Positions 13,430 to 23,492 of a stretch of 48,082 nucleotides of DNA are shown here, in pieces. The notes under the pieces were generated by a model. That model was not told the DNA's origin. It made no database searches and saw only the letters and a list, made by a program, of their open reading frames with translations. The position numbers and the translations under genes are program-made. This DNA is from Nannocystaceae bacterium (lineage in GTDB: Bacteria > Myxococcota_A > Polyangia > Nannocystales > Nannocystaceae). Position 1 is the first letter of the stretch; each line of letters begins with the position of its first letter. The DNA lies in contig JAIBBS010000047.1 in assembly GCA_019694555.1 (NCBI GenBank), positions 1 through 48,082 of the forward strand, in the 5' to 3' direction.

Positions 13430-14140
13430 TCACACCGCGCGCAGGACCACGCGGTGCAGCGCATCGTGCAACCCCGCCGGCGCCTGCACGTCGATGATCG
13501 TCCCGCCCACGCCGACGAAGCGCAGCGCCACCGCGCGCAGCATCAGGCCCGGCTCCTGCAGCGCACGCCACAGTCGGTTGTGCGCGCCGTCGCCGTAGCG
13601 CACGTCGCCCACGACCGGGTGCCGCAGATGTGCGAAGTGCCGCCGCAGCTGGTGCAGACGACCGGTGTGCGGCCGGGCCTCGACCAGGCTGTAGCGCGCG
13701 GTCGCGTAGCGCCCGCACGCGCGCGGCAGCTCGACCTGCTGCAGCCGCCGCCACGCGGTGCGAGCCGGCACCGCCGCGACGCCGGGTCGCTGCGCCAACG
13801 GCCAGTCGATCTCGCCGCCCTCGTCGAGCCAGCCGCGCACGATCACGTGGTAGCGCTTGTCGACGGTGTGGGCGGCGAACTGTTCCGCGGCCACGCGCGC
13901 GGCCTCGGGATCGAGCGCGAACACCAACACGCCGGTGGCCGCGCCGTCGAGGCGATGGATCGGGTACAGCCGCTGTCCCAGCTGGTCGCGCAGCCGCTGC
14001 AGCACCGGCCGCGCGTCCTGGTCGTCCCAGGCATTGCGATGCACCGCGACGCCGGGCGGCTTGTCGACCGCGACGTAGCGATCGCAGCGGTACAACAGCT
14101 GCAGCGGTGCCAGGGCGGCGGGCTCGTGCGCGGCGTCCAC
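13430..14140 (-). CDS. truC: RluA-family RNA pseudouridine synthase, TruC-like
   Basis: The 236-residue protein carries the RluA-family catalytic motif HRLDGAATG (about 63-71, catalytic Asp66) after the strand VAVDKPPGVAVH. The C-terminal ARPHTGRLHQLRRHF and VVGDVRYGDGAHNR segments match TruC, the synthase for pseudouridine 65 of tRNA. There is no S4 domain, as expected for TruC, and the length fits. Translation begins at GTG 14140, three bases after the stop of a small membrane-protein gene in the same direction. The C-terminal residues converge toward the region upstream of the HEAT-like gene. Assignment within RluA relatives (RluA, RluC and so on) is by motif only. Confidence 0.85.
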   Translation of the reverse strand: MDAAHEPAALAPLQLLYRCDRYVAVDKPPGVAVHRNAWDDQDARPVLQRLRDQLGQRLYPIHRLDGAATGVLVFALDPEAARVAAEQFAAHTVDKRYHVIVRGWLDEGGEIDWPLAQRPGVAAVPARTAWRRLQQVELPRACGRYATARYSLVEARPHTGRLHQLRRHFAHLRHPVVGDVRYGDGAHNRLWRALQEPGLMLRAVALRFVGVGGTIIDVQAPAGLHDALHRVVLRAV

Positions 14141-14143
14141 GAC

Positions 14144-14431
14144 TCAGCCCTCGTCGGGCACGAGGAAGCAACCGGCATCGGTCGGCTCGCACACCAGCGT
14201 GCCGGTGATGCCGCACGCGCGCACGTGCCAGCGCTCGGTCCAGTGCGCCAGCGAGGTCGCGTCGACCTCGATCTCGTCGAGCGGGCAGCCGGTCAGCCGC
14301 GCGGTGACGCGGCGCGCGTCACCCTGCATCGTGCGCAAGAGCACGGCGAACAGCGCGACCGCCAGCAACGCGGTCACGACCGCGGCCCCGATCAGGGCTC
14401 GCAGCACGCGGGTTCGGCGGGTGCGCGTCAT
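14144..14431 (-). CDS. Small single-pass membrane protein, hypothetical
   Basis: This 95-residue protein has an Arg-rich N-terminus and one membrane helix at about 12-32 (a LIGAAVVTALLAVALFAVLL-type stretch). A short exported domain with four Cys (C49, C73, C81, C88) follows and could form two disulfides. Topology by the positive-inside rule places the C-terminus outside the cytoplasm. The gene ends three bases before the truC-like gene and shares its direction, so the two probably form an operon. It is divergent from thrS with a 99-base spacer. No family is recognised. Confidence 0.72.
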   Translation of the reverse strand: MTRTRRTRVLRALIGAAVVTALLAVALFAVLLRTMQGDARRVTARLTGCPLDEIEVDATSLAHWTERWHVRACGITGTLVCEPTDAGCFLVPDEG

Positions 14432-14530
14432 GCTCGGCGGGACTGTAGCACGCGCGCGCCGAGAACGAGCACGGTCCCGGTCGCGCCGGCCTGGCGAGCG
14501 CGGCGCAGGTTTGCCACCATCTTGCCGCCC

Positions 14531-16347
<1,817 letters not shown>

Positions 16348-16351
<4 letters not shown>

Positions 16352-16833
16352 CCCGCGGGCTCGCCCTGGTCGCGACCGCGCTGCTGGGCTGCGCCGACCC
16401 CAGCGCGTGCGAGCACGGGGACGAGCCACGGGTGGAGCTCGGTCGCCCGAGCGACGGGGCCTTCGTGCCGCTGCGCGAGCACGAGGTGCTCGCGATCGCG
16501 GACGCGCCCCAGGGCGGCTACGGCGTGCCGGTGCGCGTGCGCACACGGGGCCTTTCGGCCAGCAACCGCAGCACCGCGACGATCGAGATGGCGATGGAGC
16601 TCCAGGGCGCCGCTGCCGGGACTTTCACCCTCCAGGGCTACCCGCTGCTGTGCGAGGGCGCCGACGCGGGCGGCAGCGTCGGGGTCCAGGTGGTGCCGCT
16701 CGACCCCGCGCGCTTCGGCACGCCCGATGCGATCGCGGACCTCGACGGTGAGGCCGCGGTGCTGTCGGTCACGATCACCGACGATACCGGCGAAAACGCG
16801 ACCGCGACGGCAATCGTCGAGCTGGCCTCGTGA
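16348..16833 (+). CDS. Small lipoprotein, hypothetical
   Basis: The 161-residue product has a lipoprotein signal ending LLGC (Cys15). A beta-rich domain follows, with a pattern like an Ig-type fold (VPVRVRTRGL, ATIEMAMELQ, AAVLSVTITDDTGENATATAIVE). Its ATG overlaps the thrS stop (ATGA), so translation is coupled to a housekeeping gene, although the role in the envelope appears unrelated. Two Cys after the anchor (C21 and C100) may pair. No known family is recognised. Confidence 0.75.
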
Positions 16834-17026
16834 CACCACCCGCACTGCGGGGTGCATGACGTCGATGTCGCGCCGGGACTGCTCGACCAACGACTTGGGC
16901 GTCACAGCCGAGCGACCGCGGGGCGGTGGTACAGTGACGGCGATGGTCGATGTCGCTGGGGTTGCGGCCCGCCGCGAGGCGGTGGCGCGGGGATTGCTGC
17001 GCGAGCAGCCGCGCGCGTTGGATTGC

Positions 17027-18034
17027 ATGGGTGGGCATCGATCGACGGCTGGCGTCGCGGCGGCACTGCTCGCGCTCGTGTGCGCTGGTTGCCCCGCCGA
17101 CGAGACCGAGCACGCGGTGTGGGAAAAGACCTTCGAGCGTCTCGACGGCGCGCTGCTCTCGGTGTGGGGCACCGCCGCGGACGACGTTATCACCGTCGGC
17201 TCCGATCCCGGCGACGGTCCGCTGGTGCTGCAGTACGACGGCAGCGGCTGGTCGAAGCTGGCGACCGGCGCCAGCGGCGATCTGTGGTGGGTCACGATCC
17301 ACGGCGACCACGCATGGATGTGTGGCGACGGTGGCACGATCCTGCGGCTCGACCGGACCACGGGCATGTTCGAGAGCTTCCCGCCGGTGACGACCGAGCG
17401 GCTCTACGGCATCTACGCGTTCGCCGACGACGACGTGTGGGCGGTGGGCGGCACGCCCGAGGACCAGACCGCGGTGGTGCTGCGCTTCGACGGCACCGCG
17501 TGGTCGCAGGTGATGCTCGGGGCGGAGATCACCGATGCGCTGGTGTTCTTCAAGGTCTTCGGCAACGCCCCCGATGACGTCTGGATCGTCGGGCTGGGCG
17601 GCGCGGCCATCCACTTCGACGGCAACACCTACGAGCGCATCGACGTGCCGCTGGGGCGGCCACTGTTCACCGTGCACGGCAACGGCGACGAGATCCTCGC
17701 CGTCGGCGGCGTCGAGAGCGGGCACATCGTCGCCGCGGACGGCAAGCAGCTGGTCAACGACACCCCCTCGGGCGTGGTGCCGCAGTTCAACGGCGTGTGG
17801 GTCGAGCCCGACGGCCACGCCGTCGCGGCCGGCATCGGCGGCGCGGTGTGGCAGCGCGAGGACGGCCAGTGGGCGGAGCTCGACGCGCCGCCCAAGCTAC
17901 TGGCGGACCTGCACTCGACCTACGTCGATCCCGACGGCGGCGTGTGGGCGGTCGGCGGGTTCATCCTGACCGAGCCCCTGCACGATGGCGTGATGGTGCA
18001 TTACGGGCCGAGCATCGGCCAAGGAGCCCTGTGA
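17027..18034 (+). CDS. Propeller-type lipoprotein, first gene of propeller/P460 operon
   Basis: The 335-residue product has a hydrophobic signal ending CAGC (Cys22; Cys at -3 makes the lipobox imperfect). It then has repeated WGTAADDVITVG-, DDDVWAVGG-, and PDDVWIVGLGG-like blades, each about 45-50 residues. This pattern is typical of secreted myxobacterial propellers related to Kelch/YCF48-like folds. An in-frame ATG at 16943 would add 28 residues ahead of the signal, so I prefer 17027. Its stop overlaps the next ATG (TGATG), starting a chain of four coupled genes. Function is unknown. Confidence 0.83.
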   Translation: MGGHRSTAGVAAALLALVCAGCPADETEHAVWEKTFERLDGALLSVWGTAADDVITVGSDPGDGPLVLQYDGSGWSKLATGASGDLWWVTIHGDHAWMCGDGGTILRLDRTTGMFESFPPVTTERLYGIYAFADDDVWAVGGTPEDQTAVVLRFDGTAWSQVMLGAEITDALVFFKVFGNAPDDVWIVGLGGAAIHFDGNTYERIDVPLGRPLFTVHGNGDEILAVGGVESGHIVAADGKQLVNDTPSGVVPQFNGVWVEPDGHAVAAGIGGAVWQREDGQWAELDAPPKLLADLHSTYVDPDGGVWAVGGFILTEPLHDGVMVHYGPSIGQGAL

Positions 18035-19218
18035 TGACACGACGCTTGAACTTCATCGGTGCGGCCGCGATCGCGGTCACCACCAGCGCCTGCGAGGAGG
18101 CCGAGCACGCCTGCGCGGACGCGGACGGCATCTCGTGCATCTGGGCCGGCACCGGCAAGGCCGGCTTCAACGGCGACGGCAAGGAGCTGCGCAGCTCCAA
18201 GCTGTACTGGCCCGTCGACGTCACCTTCGCGGAGTCGGGCGCGTACGTGCTCGACTGGAACAACCACAAGGTCCGCCGGGTGGAGGACGACAACACCTTC
18301 GAGACCGTGATCGGCACCGACTTCGTCGGTGATGGCGATCCGCTCAAGGCCGACCTGATGGCGCCGGGCGTGCCCGGCGACACCGTCGCGCTCAACCATC
18401 CCACCAACTTCGTCGAGCTCGGCGACGGCACGATGATGCTGATCGCGTGGCACAACCACAAGCTGCGCCACTTCGACCCCAAGTCCGGCCTGACCTACGT
18501 CGCGTGCGGCCGCGGTGCCGGCTTCGATGGCGACGGCATGCCCGCGTTCACGGACGTGACGCGCTTCAGCCAGCCGTCGTCGGCCGTGGTCGCGCCCGAC
18601 GGTGCGATGTTCGTGCTCGATCAACGCAACCAGCGCATCCGCAAGATCGGCGCCGACGGCATCATCGACACGGTCGTGGGCGACGGCATGCCCGGCTTCG
18701 CCGGCGATGGCGGCGACCCGTTGATGGCGCAGGTGAACTTCCCCACCGGCCCCAACCCCCAGCCCAACGGCACCATGGCGCTCGACGGCGACGGGCGGCT
18801 GTACTTCGCCGACTCGCTCAACCATCGCATCCGCCGCGTCGACTTCGCGCAGCAGACCATCGAAACCGTGATCGGCACCGGTGAGGCCGGCTTCGGCGGC
18901 GACGGCGGCCCCGGCAGCGCGGCCGCCATCGCCAACCCGCGCGACCTCGCGATCGGCCCCGACGGGCGGCTGTACTTCGCCGACGAGATGAACCACCGCG
19001 TCCGCGCGTTCGACCCCGACAGCGGCACCGTCGAGACCGTGGTCGGCAGCGGGGAGGACGGCGCCAAGGCCAAGGAGCTCGACGACGGACTCGAGGCGCT
19101 GCAGACCGCGCTGTCGCGGCCGACCGGCATCACCTTCGACCCCGACGGCTATCTCTACGTCTCGGACACCAACAACCATGTCGTGCGCCGCGTGAACCTC
19201 GAGGGGGTGACACCGTGA
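18034..19218 (+). CDS. NHL-repeat lipoprotein (paralogue of the next gene)
   Basis: This 394-residue lipoprotein (TTSAC, Cys20) has at least five NHL-type blades. Each carries a DGRLYFADSLNHRIRRVD-like core followed by a TVIGTGEAGFGGDGG-like loop, which implies a six-bladed propeller. Residues after the anchor (CEEAEHAC.....CIWAGTG) are matched in the next gene (CEEELEGC.....CRYFGTG), so the pair arose by tandem duplication. AAGGAG at 18021-18026 lies seven bases before the ATG. NHL propellers in secreted proteins usually mediate binding. In E. coli-type systems they are not enzymes, though lyases of this fold exist. Confidence 0.9.
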   Translation: MTRRLNFIGAAAIAVTTSACEEAEHACADADGISCIWAGTGKAGFNGDGKELRSSKLYWPVDVTFAESGAYVLDWNNHKVRRVEDDNTFETVIGTDFVGDGDPLKADLMAPGVPGDTVALNHPTNFVELGDGTMMLIAWHNHKLRHFDPKSGLTYVACGRGAGFDGDGMPAFTDVTRFSQPSSAVVAPDGAMFVLDQRNQRIRKIGADGIIDTVVGDGMPGFAGDGGDPLMAQVNFPTGPNPQPNGTMALDGDGRLYFADSLNHRIRRVDFAQQTIETVIGTGEAGFGGDGGPGSAAAIANPRDLAIGPDGRLYFADEMNHRVRAFDPDSGTVETVVGSGEDGAKAKELDDGLEALQTALSRPTGITFDPDGYLYVSDTNNHVVRRVNLEGVTP

Positions 19219-20354
19219 AGAACCCGACCACCATCGCCACTGTGATCGCCGCGCTGGGCGCGGGGCTGCTGCTGGGCGGCTGCGAAGAGGAACTCGAGGG
19301 CTGCAGCAAGGCGCCCGGCACCATCTGCCGCTACTTCGGCACCGGCGAGGCCGGCCTCGGCGACGAGGATCTCGACCCGCGCAAGACCGAGCTGTACCTG
19401 CCGCAGGATCTCACGTTCACGCCCGACGGCGTGCCGTACGTGCTCGACTGGAACAACCACCGCGTGCGCTCGATCGACGACGACGGGCTCGCGCACACCG
19501 TCATCGGCACCGGCTACCTCGGCGACGCGCAGGACGGCGACGCCGTGGGCACCGCGCTCAACCACCCCACGCACATCTCGATCGCGCCCGACGGCGGCAT
19601 CATCATCGCCGCGTGGCACAACTCCAAGGTGATGCGCTACGACGCCGGCAGCGGCGAGCTGACGACGCTGTGCGGCAACGGCATGCGCTCGTACGCCGGT
19701 GACGGTGGTCCGGCCAAGGATGCGGTGCTCGATCTGCCGGTCGCGACGGCCTGGGGCCCCGACGGCAGCATGTACATCGCCGACCAGGCCAACCAACGCA
19801 TCCGCCGCGTCGATCCGCAGTCGATGATCGACACCTACGTCGGCACCGGCACCGCCGGCTTCGCGGGCGACGGTGGTCCCGCGACCGAGGCGCAGATCAA
19901 CCTGCCCGGCGGCCAGGCTGCACCGCCTGCGGGACGGCTGGACATCGACAAGAGCGGCACGATCTTCTTCGCCGACAGCGCGAACCATCGCATCCGCAAG
20001 ATCGACGCCTCGGGCACGATCACGACCTACGCCGGCGACGGCAAGCCCACGTGGAACGGCGACGGCGGGCCCGCCACCGCCGCCTCGCTGTCGCGTCCGA
20101 GCGACGTCGCGCTCGATGCCGACGGCAACCTGTTCATCGCCGACACCGACAACGCGTGCGTGCGCAAGGTCGACACCAAGGGCAACATCACCACCGCGGT
20201 GGGCATCTGCGGCTCGCCGGGCCTGGGCAAGGAGAACGAGGTCGCGACCGAGACGCTCATCGATCGGCCCTACGGCGTGTCGTTCGATCCCGACGGCAAC
20301 CTCTACGTCGCCGACACCCACAACCACCAGATCCTGGTCGTGTGGGCCGAGTGA
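19215..20354 (+). CDS. NHL-repeat lipoprotein
   Basis: The 379-residue paralogue of the preceding gene has a signal ending LLGGC (Cys23). Its blades read MYIADQANQRIRRVD, IFFADSANHRIRKID, LFIADTDNACVRKVD and LYVADTHNHQILVV, with GDGGPATEA-like loops. It starts at GTG 19215 within the stop of the previous gene (GTGA) and its own stop overlaps the cytochrome gene start in the same way. The strict coupling suggests the two propellers and the heme protein are made in fixed ratio and may form one surface complex. Confidence 0.9.
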   Translation: MKNPTTIATVIAALGAGLLLGGCEEELEGCSKAPGTICRYFGTGEAGLGDEDLDPRKTELYLPQDLTFTPDGVPYVLDWNNHRVRSIDDDGLAHTVIGTGYLGDAQDGDAVGTALNHPTHISIAPDGGIIIAAWHNSKVMRYDAGSGELTTLCGNGMRSYAGDGGPAKDAVLDLPVATAWGPDGSMYIADQANQRIRRVDPQSMIDTYVGTGTAGFAGDGGPATEAQINLPGGQAAPPAGRLDIDKSGTIFFADSANHRIRKIDASGTITTYAGDGKPTWNGDGGPATAASLSRPSDVALDADGNLFIADTDNACVRKVDTKGNITTAVGICGSPGLGKENEVATETLIDRPYGVSFDPDGNLYVADTHNHQILVVWAE

Positions 20355-20803
20355 AGCGTGCGTGGCTCGCCGCGGCGGTCTGCGCCGCGGCGATGCCTGC
20401 GTCGTGCGAGTCCGACGAGCCGCAGACCGAGGCCAGCCTGCTGCCGGCCGATCACGCGTCGTTCCCCGAGGTCCGCGGCTGTCGCTTCAGCGTGGACCAC
20501 GACGCGATCTACGTCCGCGTGTTCACCAACCCGCAGGCCCAGGCCGCGTACACCGATGGCGTGTACCCGTTCGCGCCCGGCACGGTGCTGCTCAAGCACT
20601 ACTACCGTGACGCCGGCTGCACCGACCTGCAGGGCTATGGCTTGATGCAACGTCTCGACGACGGCGAGGCGCCCGAGCAGCTCGACTGGCACTGGCAGGA
20701 GCTCGACGCCGACGGCAAGGTCCAGGCGATCGAGGTCGCGGCGTGCGTGAGCTGCCATGACAGCTGCACCGCCGGTCGCGACGGCGCGTGCACCGATCCC
20801 TGA
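20351..20803 (+). CDS. Cytochrome P460-like c-type heme lipoprotein
   Basis: The 150-residue protein has a lipoprotein signal ending MPASC (Cys19) and a single c-type heme site CVSCH (132-136) near the C-terminus. The strand pattern YVRVFTNPQAQAAYTDG, then PFAPGTVLLKHYYRD, then LDWHWQELDADG before the CxxCH matches the cytochrome P460/c'-beta fold. In those proteins the heme is bound at the C-terminus of a small beta protein. P460 enzymes oxidise hydroxylamine or bind NO and have a Lys cross-link to heme. Lys82 is a possible candidate but I cannot assign it. It is the last gene of the coupled propeller operon. Two extra Cys (C44, C90) and a C-terminal pair may form disulfides. Confidence 0.78.
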   Translation: MKRAWLAAAVCAAAMPASCESDEPQTEASLLPADHASFPEVRGCRFSVDHDAIYVRVFTNPQAQAAYTDGVYPFAPGTVLLKHYYRDAGCTDLQGYGLMQRLDDGEAPEQLDWHWQELDADGKVQAIEVAACVSCHDSCTAGRDGACTDP

Positions 20804-21901
20804 TCAGCGCCTGCGCCGGCGCGCGAGCGTCAGTGCGAGCAGCCATGCCAGCGCCGGCGGCGTGCCACCGCTCGAGCAGCCGGCGCAGCCGCGCTCGCCC
20901 AGCGCCGGATCGTCGCCCGAGCCGTCGTCGCCGCCGCTGCAGTTCTGCGGCGCCAGCGGGTCCTCGTGCTCGCGGCAGAAGTCGTAGACCGGCCCCGGCG
21001 GCGTGGGCTCGAGCGAGCCCGGCACGATGACGACGTCGTCGGGTGAGACGTAGCGGAAGCGACGACCGCTGGGGTCTTCGACCTCGACCGCGAAGCGCAC
21101 CACGGTGCCGCCGGGATCGATGTCGGCCGGCGGCACGAAGTCGAAGCTCGAGATTCCGCCCTCGCCCAGCGGCCCGGCGTCGATCTCCGTCCACGCCACG
21201 GGGTCGAGCCGCGACCAGCTCGCGCGCACGATGCTGCCGGGTACCGCGTCGGCACAGGCGTGCAGCGTGAGGCCGTTCTCGCTGCCCAGCTGCAGCGCGT
21301 GGGGCTCGAGCGCCACCGCGGGTGGGTCGTCGCCGCCGCCATCGACGAGCCGGACCACACCGTGGCGCGGCCGCCACAGGTTCACCGGCGGATCGAAGGT
21401 GTAGCCCTGCACCACCCAGCCGCCCGCCGGCACCGTCGCGGTGTCCCAGTCGATGCCTGCCAGCGCGGCGGCGCAGTCGATGGTCCGCCGCGCGTCGTCG
21501 GCGACGATGCGATGCTGGCAACCCTGCCACGCGGTCGCGAGGTCGAGCACGTCCTGCGGTCCGGGCGGTGGTTCGGGCAGCTGGTCGATCGCGGCCGCGC
21601 GATCGACGTCGGCGTGGGCCAGCCACTGCGGCAAGACCTCGCCGGGCTCGGGTGTGCGGCACAGCGCGACGAACTGGTGGGTGCGCGAGTCGGGCAGCTC
21701 GTCGTCACCCAGGCAGGTGTCGGGCATCGGGATCGTGTAGTCGAGGTGGACCGTGCTCGCGACGCTGCGATCGACGCGCGTGAGGCACTGCTCGCCGATG
21801 TGGATCACCGGCGTGCGCGGCAGGCTGCCGTTGCTGGCGTGCGCACGACCGCTCGCGCCCGCCGTCAGGGTCGCCGCCGCGAGCCACACGCGCGTTCGCA
21901 T
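20804..21901 (-). CDS. Exported protein with MYXO-CTERM-like sorting signal
   Basis: The 365-residue product has a cleavable signal peptide (SPase I site near AHA-S, residue 22). A beta-rich ectodomain follows with several Cys and segments such as FAVEVEDPSGRRFRYVSPDD, suggesting Ig-like domains. The C-terminus has GCAGCSSGG, then a hydrophobic stretch and RRRRR: the MYXO-CTERM plan of a Cys-containing motif, membrane helix and Arg cluster. It is used for surface sorting of myxobacterial proteins, with cleavage and probable lipid attachment at the Cys. It converges on the P460-like gene with stops back to back and no intergenic space. The ectodomain family is not recognised. Confidence 0.82.
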   Translation of the reverse strand: MRTRVWLAAATLTAGASGRAHASNGSLPRTPVIHIGEQCLTRVDRSVASTVHLDYTIPMPDTCLGDDELPDSRTHQFVALCRTPEPGEVLPQWLAHADVDRAAAIDQLPEPPPGPQDVLDLATAWQGCQHRIVADDARRTIDCAAALAGIDWDTATVPAGGWVVQGYTFDPPVNLWRPRHGVVRLVDGGGDDPPAVALEPHALQLGSENGLTLHACADAVPGSIVRASWSRLDPVAWTEIDAGPLGEGGISSFDFVPPADIDPGGTVVRFAVEVEDPSGRRFRYVSPDDVVIVPGSLEPTPPGPVYDFCREHEDPLAPQNCSGGDDGSGDDPALGERGCAGCSSGGTPPALAWLLALTLARRRRR

Positions 21902-21916
21902 CGCCGCCGCAGTCTA

Positions 21917-23392
21917 TCAGCCTGGGCCCTCGAGCACGAACATGCCCGAGCGCAGGCCCTCGCGCACGAACGCGAGCGCGGGCGCAGTGACCTGGTCGTC
22001 GTCCACGCCGGCGGCCTCGGCGTGTGCAGCGATCGCCGCCGCCAGGGGTTCGTGGTCCCGCAGCGCGGTCAGCAACAGCACCGCGACCTCGCTGAGCTCG
22101 CGATCGCTGCCGGCGCCGTGCTCGAAGTGCAGCGTGAAGCGATCGACGCCGCTGGGCGCCAGCGATTGCTCGTGCACGATGCAGCACGCGGGATGCGGCC
22201 GCACCACCCGGGCCAGCAACGCATCGTCGGACAGCGCGGCCGCCGACGCGGCGTCGAGCAGGCGACCGATGCCGGCGGCGTCGAAGGCCGTCAAGGCACC
22301 GAGCTCGAGCGCGAGCAGCGAGCGCACGCTCGGGTCGACGCGGGCGTGCAGCAGCACGTGGCGCACGCGCGCGATGCCCATGCGCTCGAAGTGATCGCGG
22401 TAGCGCACCAGCTCGGCGCGGTAGCGTTCACCCAGCGAGTCGTCGCGCAGCGTCGCGTAGGCCATCGACTGCACGTCGGCGCCGTTGCCCGGCAGCGCCA
22501 ACGCGCAGGCCTGCAGCGGTGCGCCGGCGAAGGCGCGCTCGACCCACGCGACCACGCCCGCGAGCGTCGGCTCGGGCGTGTCGAACAGCGCCCACAGTCG
22601 GCCGCCCGGTGCGAGCAGACCCGGCGCCTGCGCGAGCAGACGCGCGGCGAGCTCGTCACCACGGCGACCACCGTGCAGAAACGTCACGTTCTCCACGTCG
22701 CCGGGCTGCGCGACGTAGGCCGGCTGGCTGACGATCGCGTCGAAGCGCCGCCCCTGCAGCGGTGCGGTCAGATCCCCGACCGCCCAGCTGCAGCGCAGCT
22801 GGTTGAGCCGGGCGTTGAAGTGTGCGAACGCGATCGCCCGCGGATCGATGTCGACCCCGACGACCTCGGGCACGCCGGCCTTGGCGGCGAGCAACGCCAG
22901 GGTCCCGGCGCCACAGCCGATGTCGGCCAGGCTGGCGACGCCGTCGTACGCCAGCGTGTGTGCGAGCTCGTCGGTGGTGATGCCCGGGCCCATCACCGCG
23001 TCGGCACCGGCATCGAACTCGGTCGACGCGATCCACACGCCACGAAACGGCATGACGCGCACGCGCGAGGTGATGGTGGCGTCGCCATCGAGGAGCGCGG
23101 CGTCCTGCAGAGCCGCGAGCGTGTCGGCGCCGAGCGAGGCCTGCAGCCGCTCGCGCGGGACCGCACCGCCGTAGGCGAACAGCGCCGCGAAGGCGCTCGC
23201 GTCGGTGTCCTGCCGAGACAACGCGCGCAGCACCAACGGCCGCCGCAGCACGTCGAACGTGCGCGGACCCACCTGCTCGGCCGCAGCGATGCAGGCGTCG
23301 TCGAAGCCCGCACGCACGAACGCCTCGCGCAGCGCGCCGACGTGATGGTCGGACAGCGAGGCGAGGCGATCGGGATCGAAATGCAGCGTCAT
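21917..23392 (-). CDS. Class I SAM-dependent methyltransferase
   Basis: The 491-residue protein has a central Rossmann methyltransferase domain with motif I LADIGCGAGTLALLAA (about 155-170) and the acidic strand end VVGVDID. The catalytic-type motif SQPAY is where N6- or N-methylases acting on RNA, DNA or protein have NPPY/NPPF. Flanking it are an N-terminal helical domain (about 130 residues) and a large C-terminal extension of about 200 residues. This plan resembles PrmC/RlmG-like enzymes with accessory domains in myxobacteria. ATG 23392 is preferred over TTG 23413. Ser-Gln replacing Asn-Pro in the motif is unusual and leaves target and activity uncertain. Confidence 0.82.
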   Translation of the reverse strand: MTLHFDPDRLASLSDHHVGALREAFVRAGFDDACIAAAEQVGPRTFDVLRRPLVLRALSRQDTDASAFAALFAYGGAVPRERLQASLGADTLAALQDAALLDGDATITSRVRVMPFRGVWIASTEFDAGADAVMGPGITTDELAHTLAYDGVASLADIGCGAGTLALLAAKAGVPEVVGVDIDPRAIAFAHFNARLNQLRCSWAVGDLTAPLQGRRFDAIVSQPAYVAQPGDVENVTFLHGGRRGDELAARLLAQAPGLLAPGGRLWALFDTPEPTLAGVVAWVERAFAGAPLQACALALPGNGADVQSMAYATLRDDSLGERYRAELVRYRDHFERMGIARVRHVLLHARVDPSVRSLLALELGALTAFDAAGIGRLLDAASAAALSDDALLARVVRPHPACCIVHEQSLAPSGVDRFTLHFEHGAGSDRELSEVAVLLLTALRDHEPLAAAIAAHAEAAGVDDDQVTAPALAFVREGLRSGMFVLEGPG

Positions 23393-23433
23393 CTGGCCGC
23401 GAGCGTAGCCCAACTCGCCGCCAAAGCGAGCAG

Positions 23434-23479
23434 CGCGCGAGCCCCCTTCGTTCGGACCATGGCGAAGGGGACTCGCGCG
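23434..23479 (-). terminator. Long hairpin downstream of repeat-protein gene
   Basis: A 17-base arm (23434-23450) pairs with 23463-23479 with one G-T/C-A-type mismatch around a 12-base loop. It lies 14 bases past the stop of the (GGGGT)n gene, before the methyltransferase start. Only a TTT triplet follows, so it may act as a terminator or as an RNA 3'-end stabiliser. Confidence 0.5.
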
Positions 23480-23492
23480 TGCTCAGGTCCCG

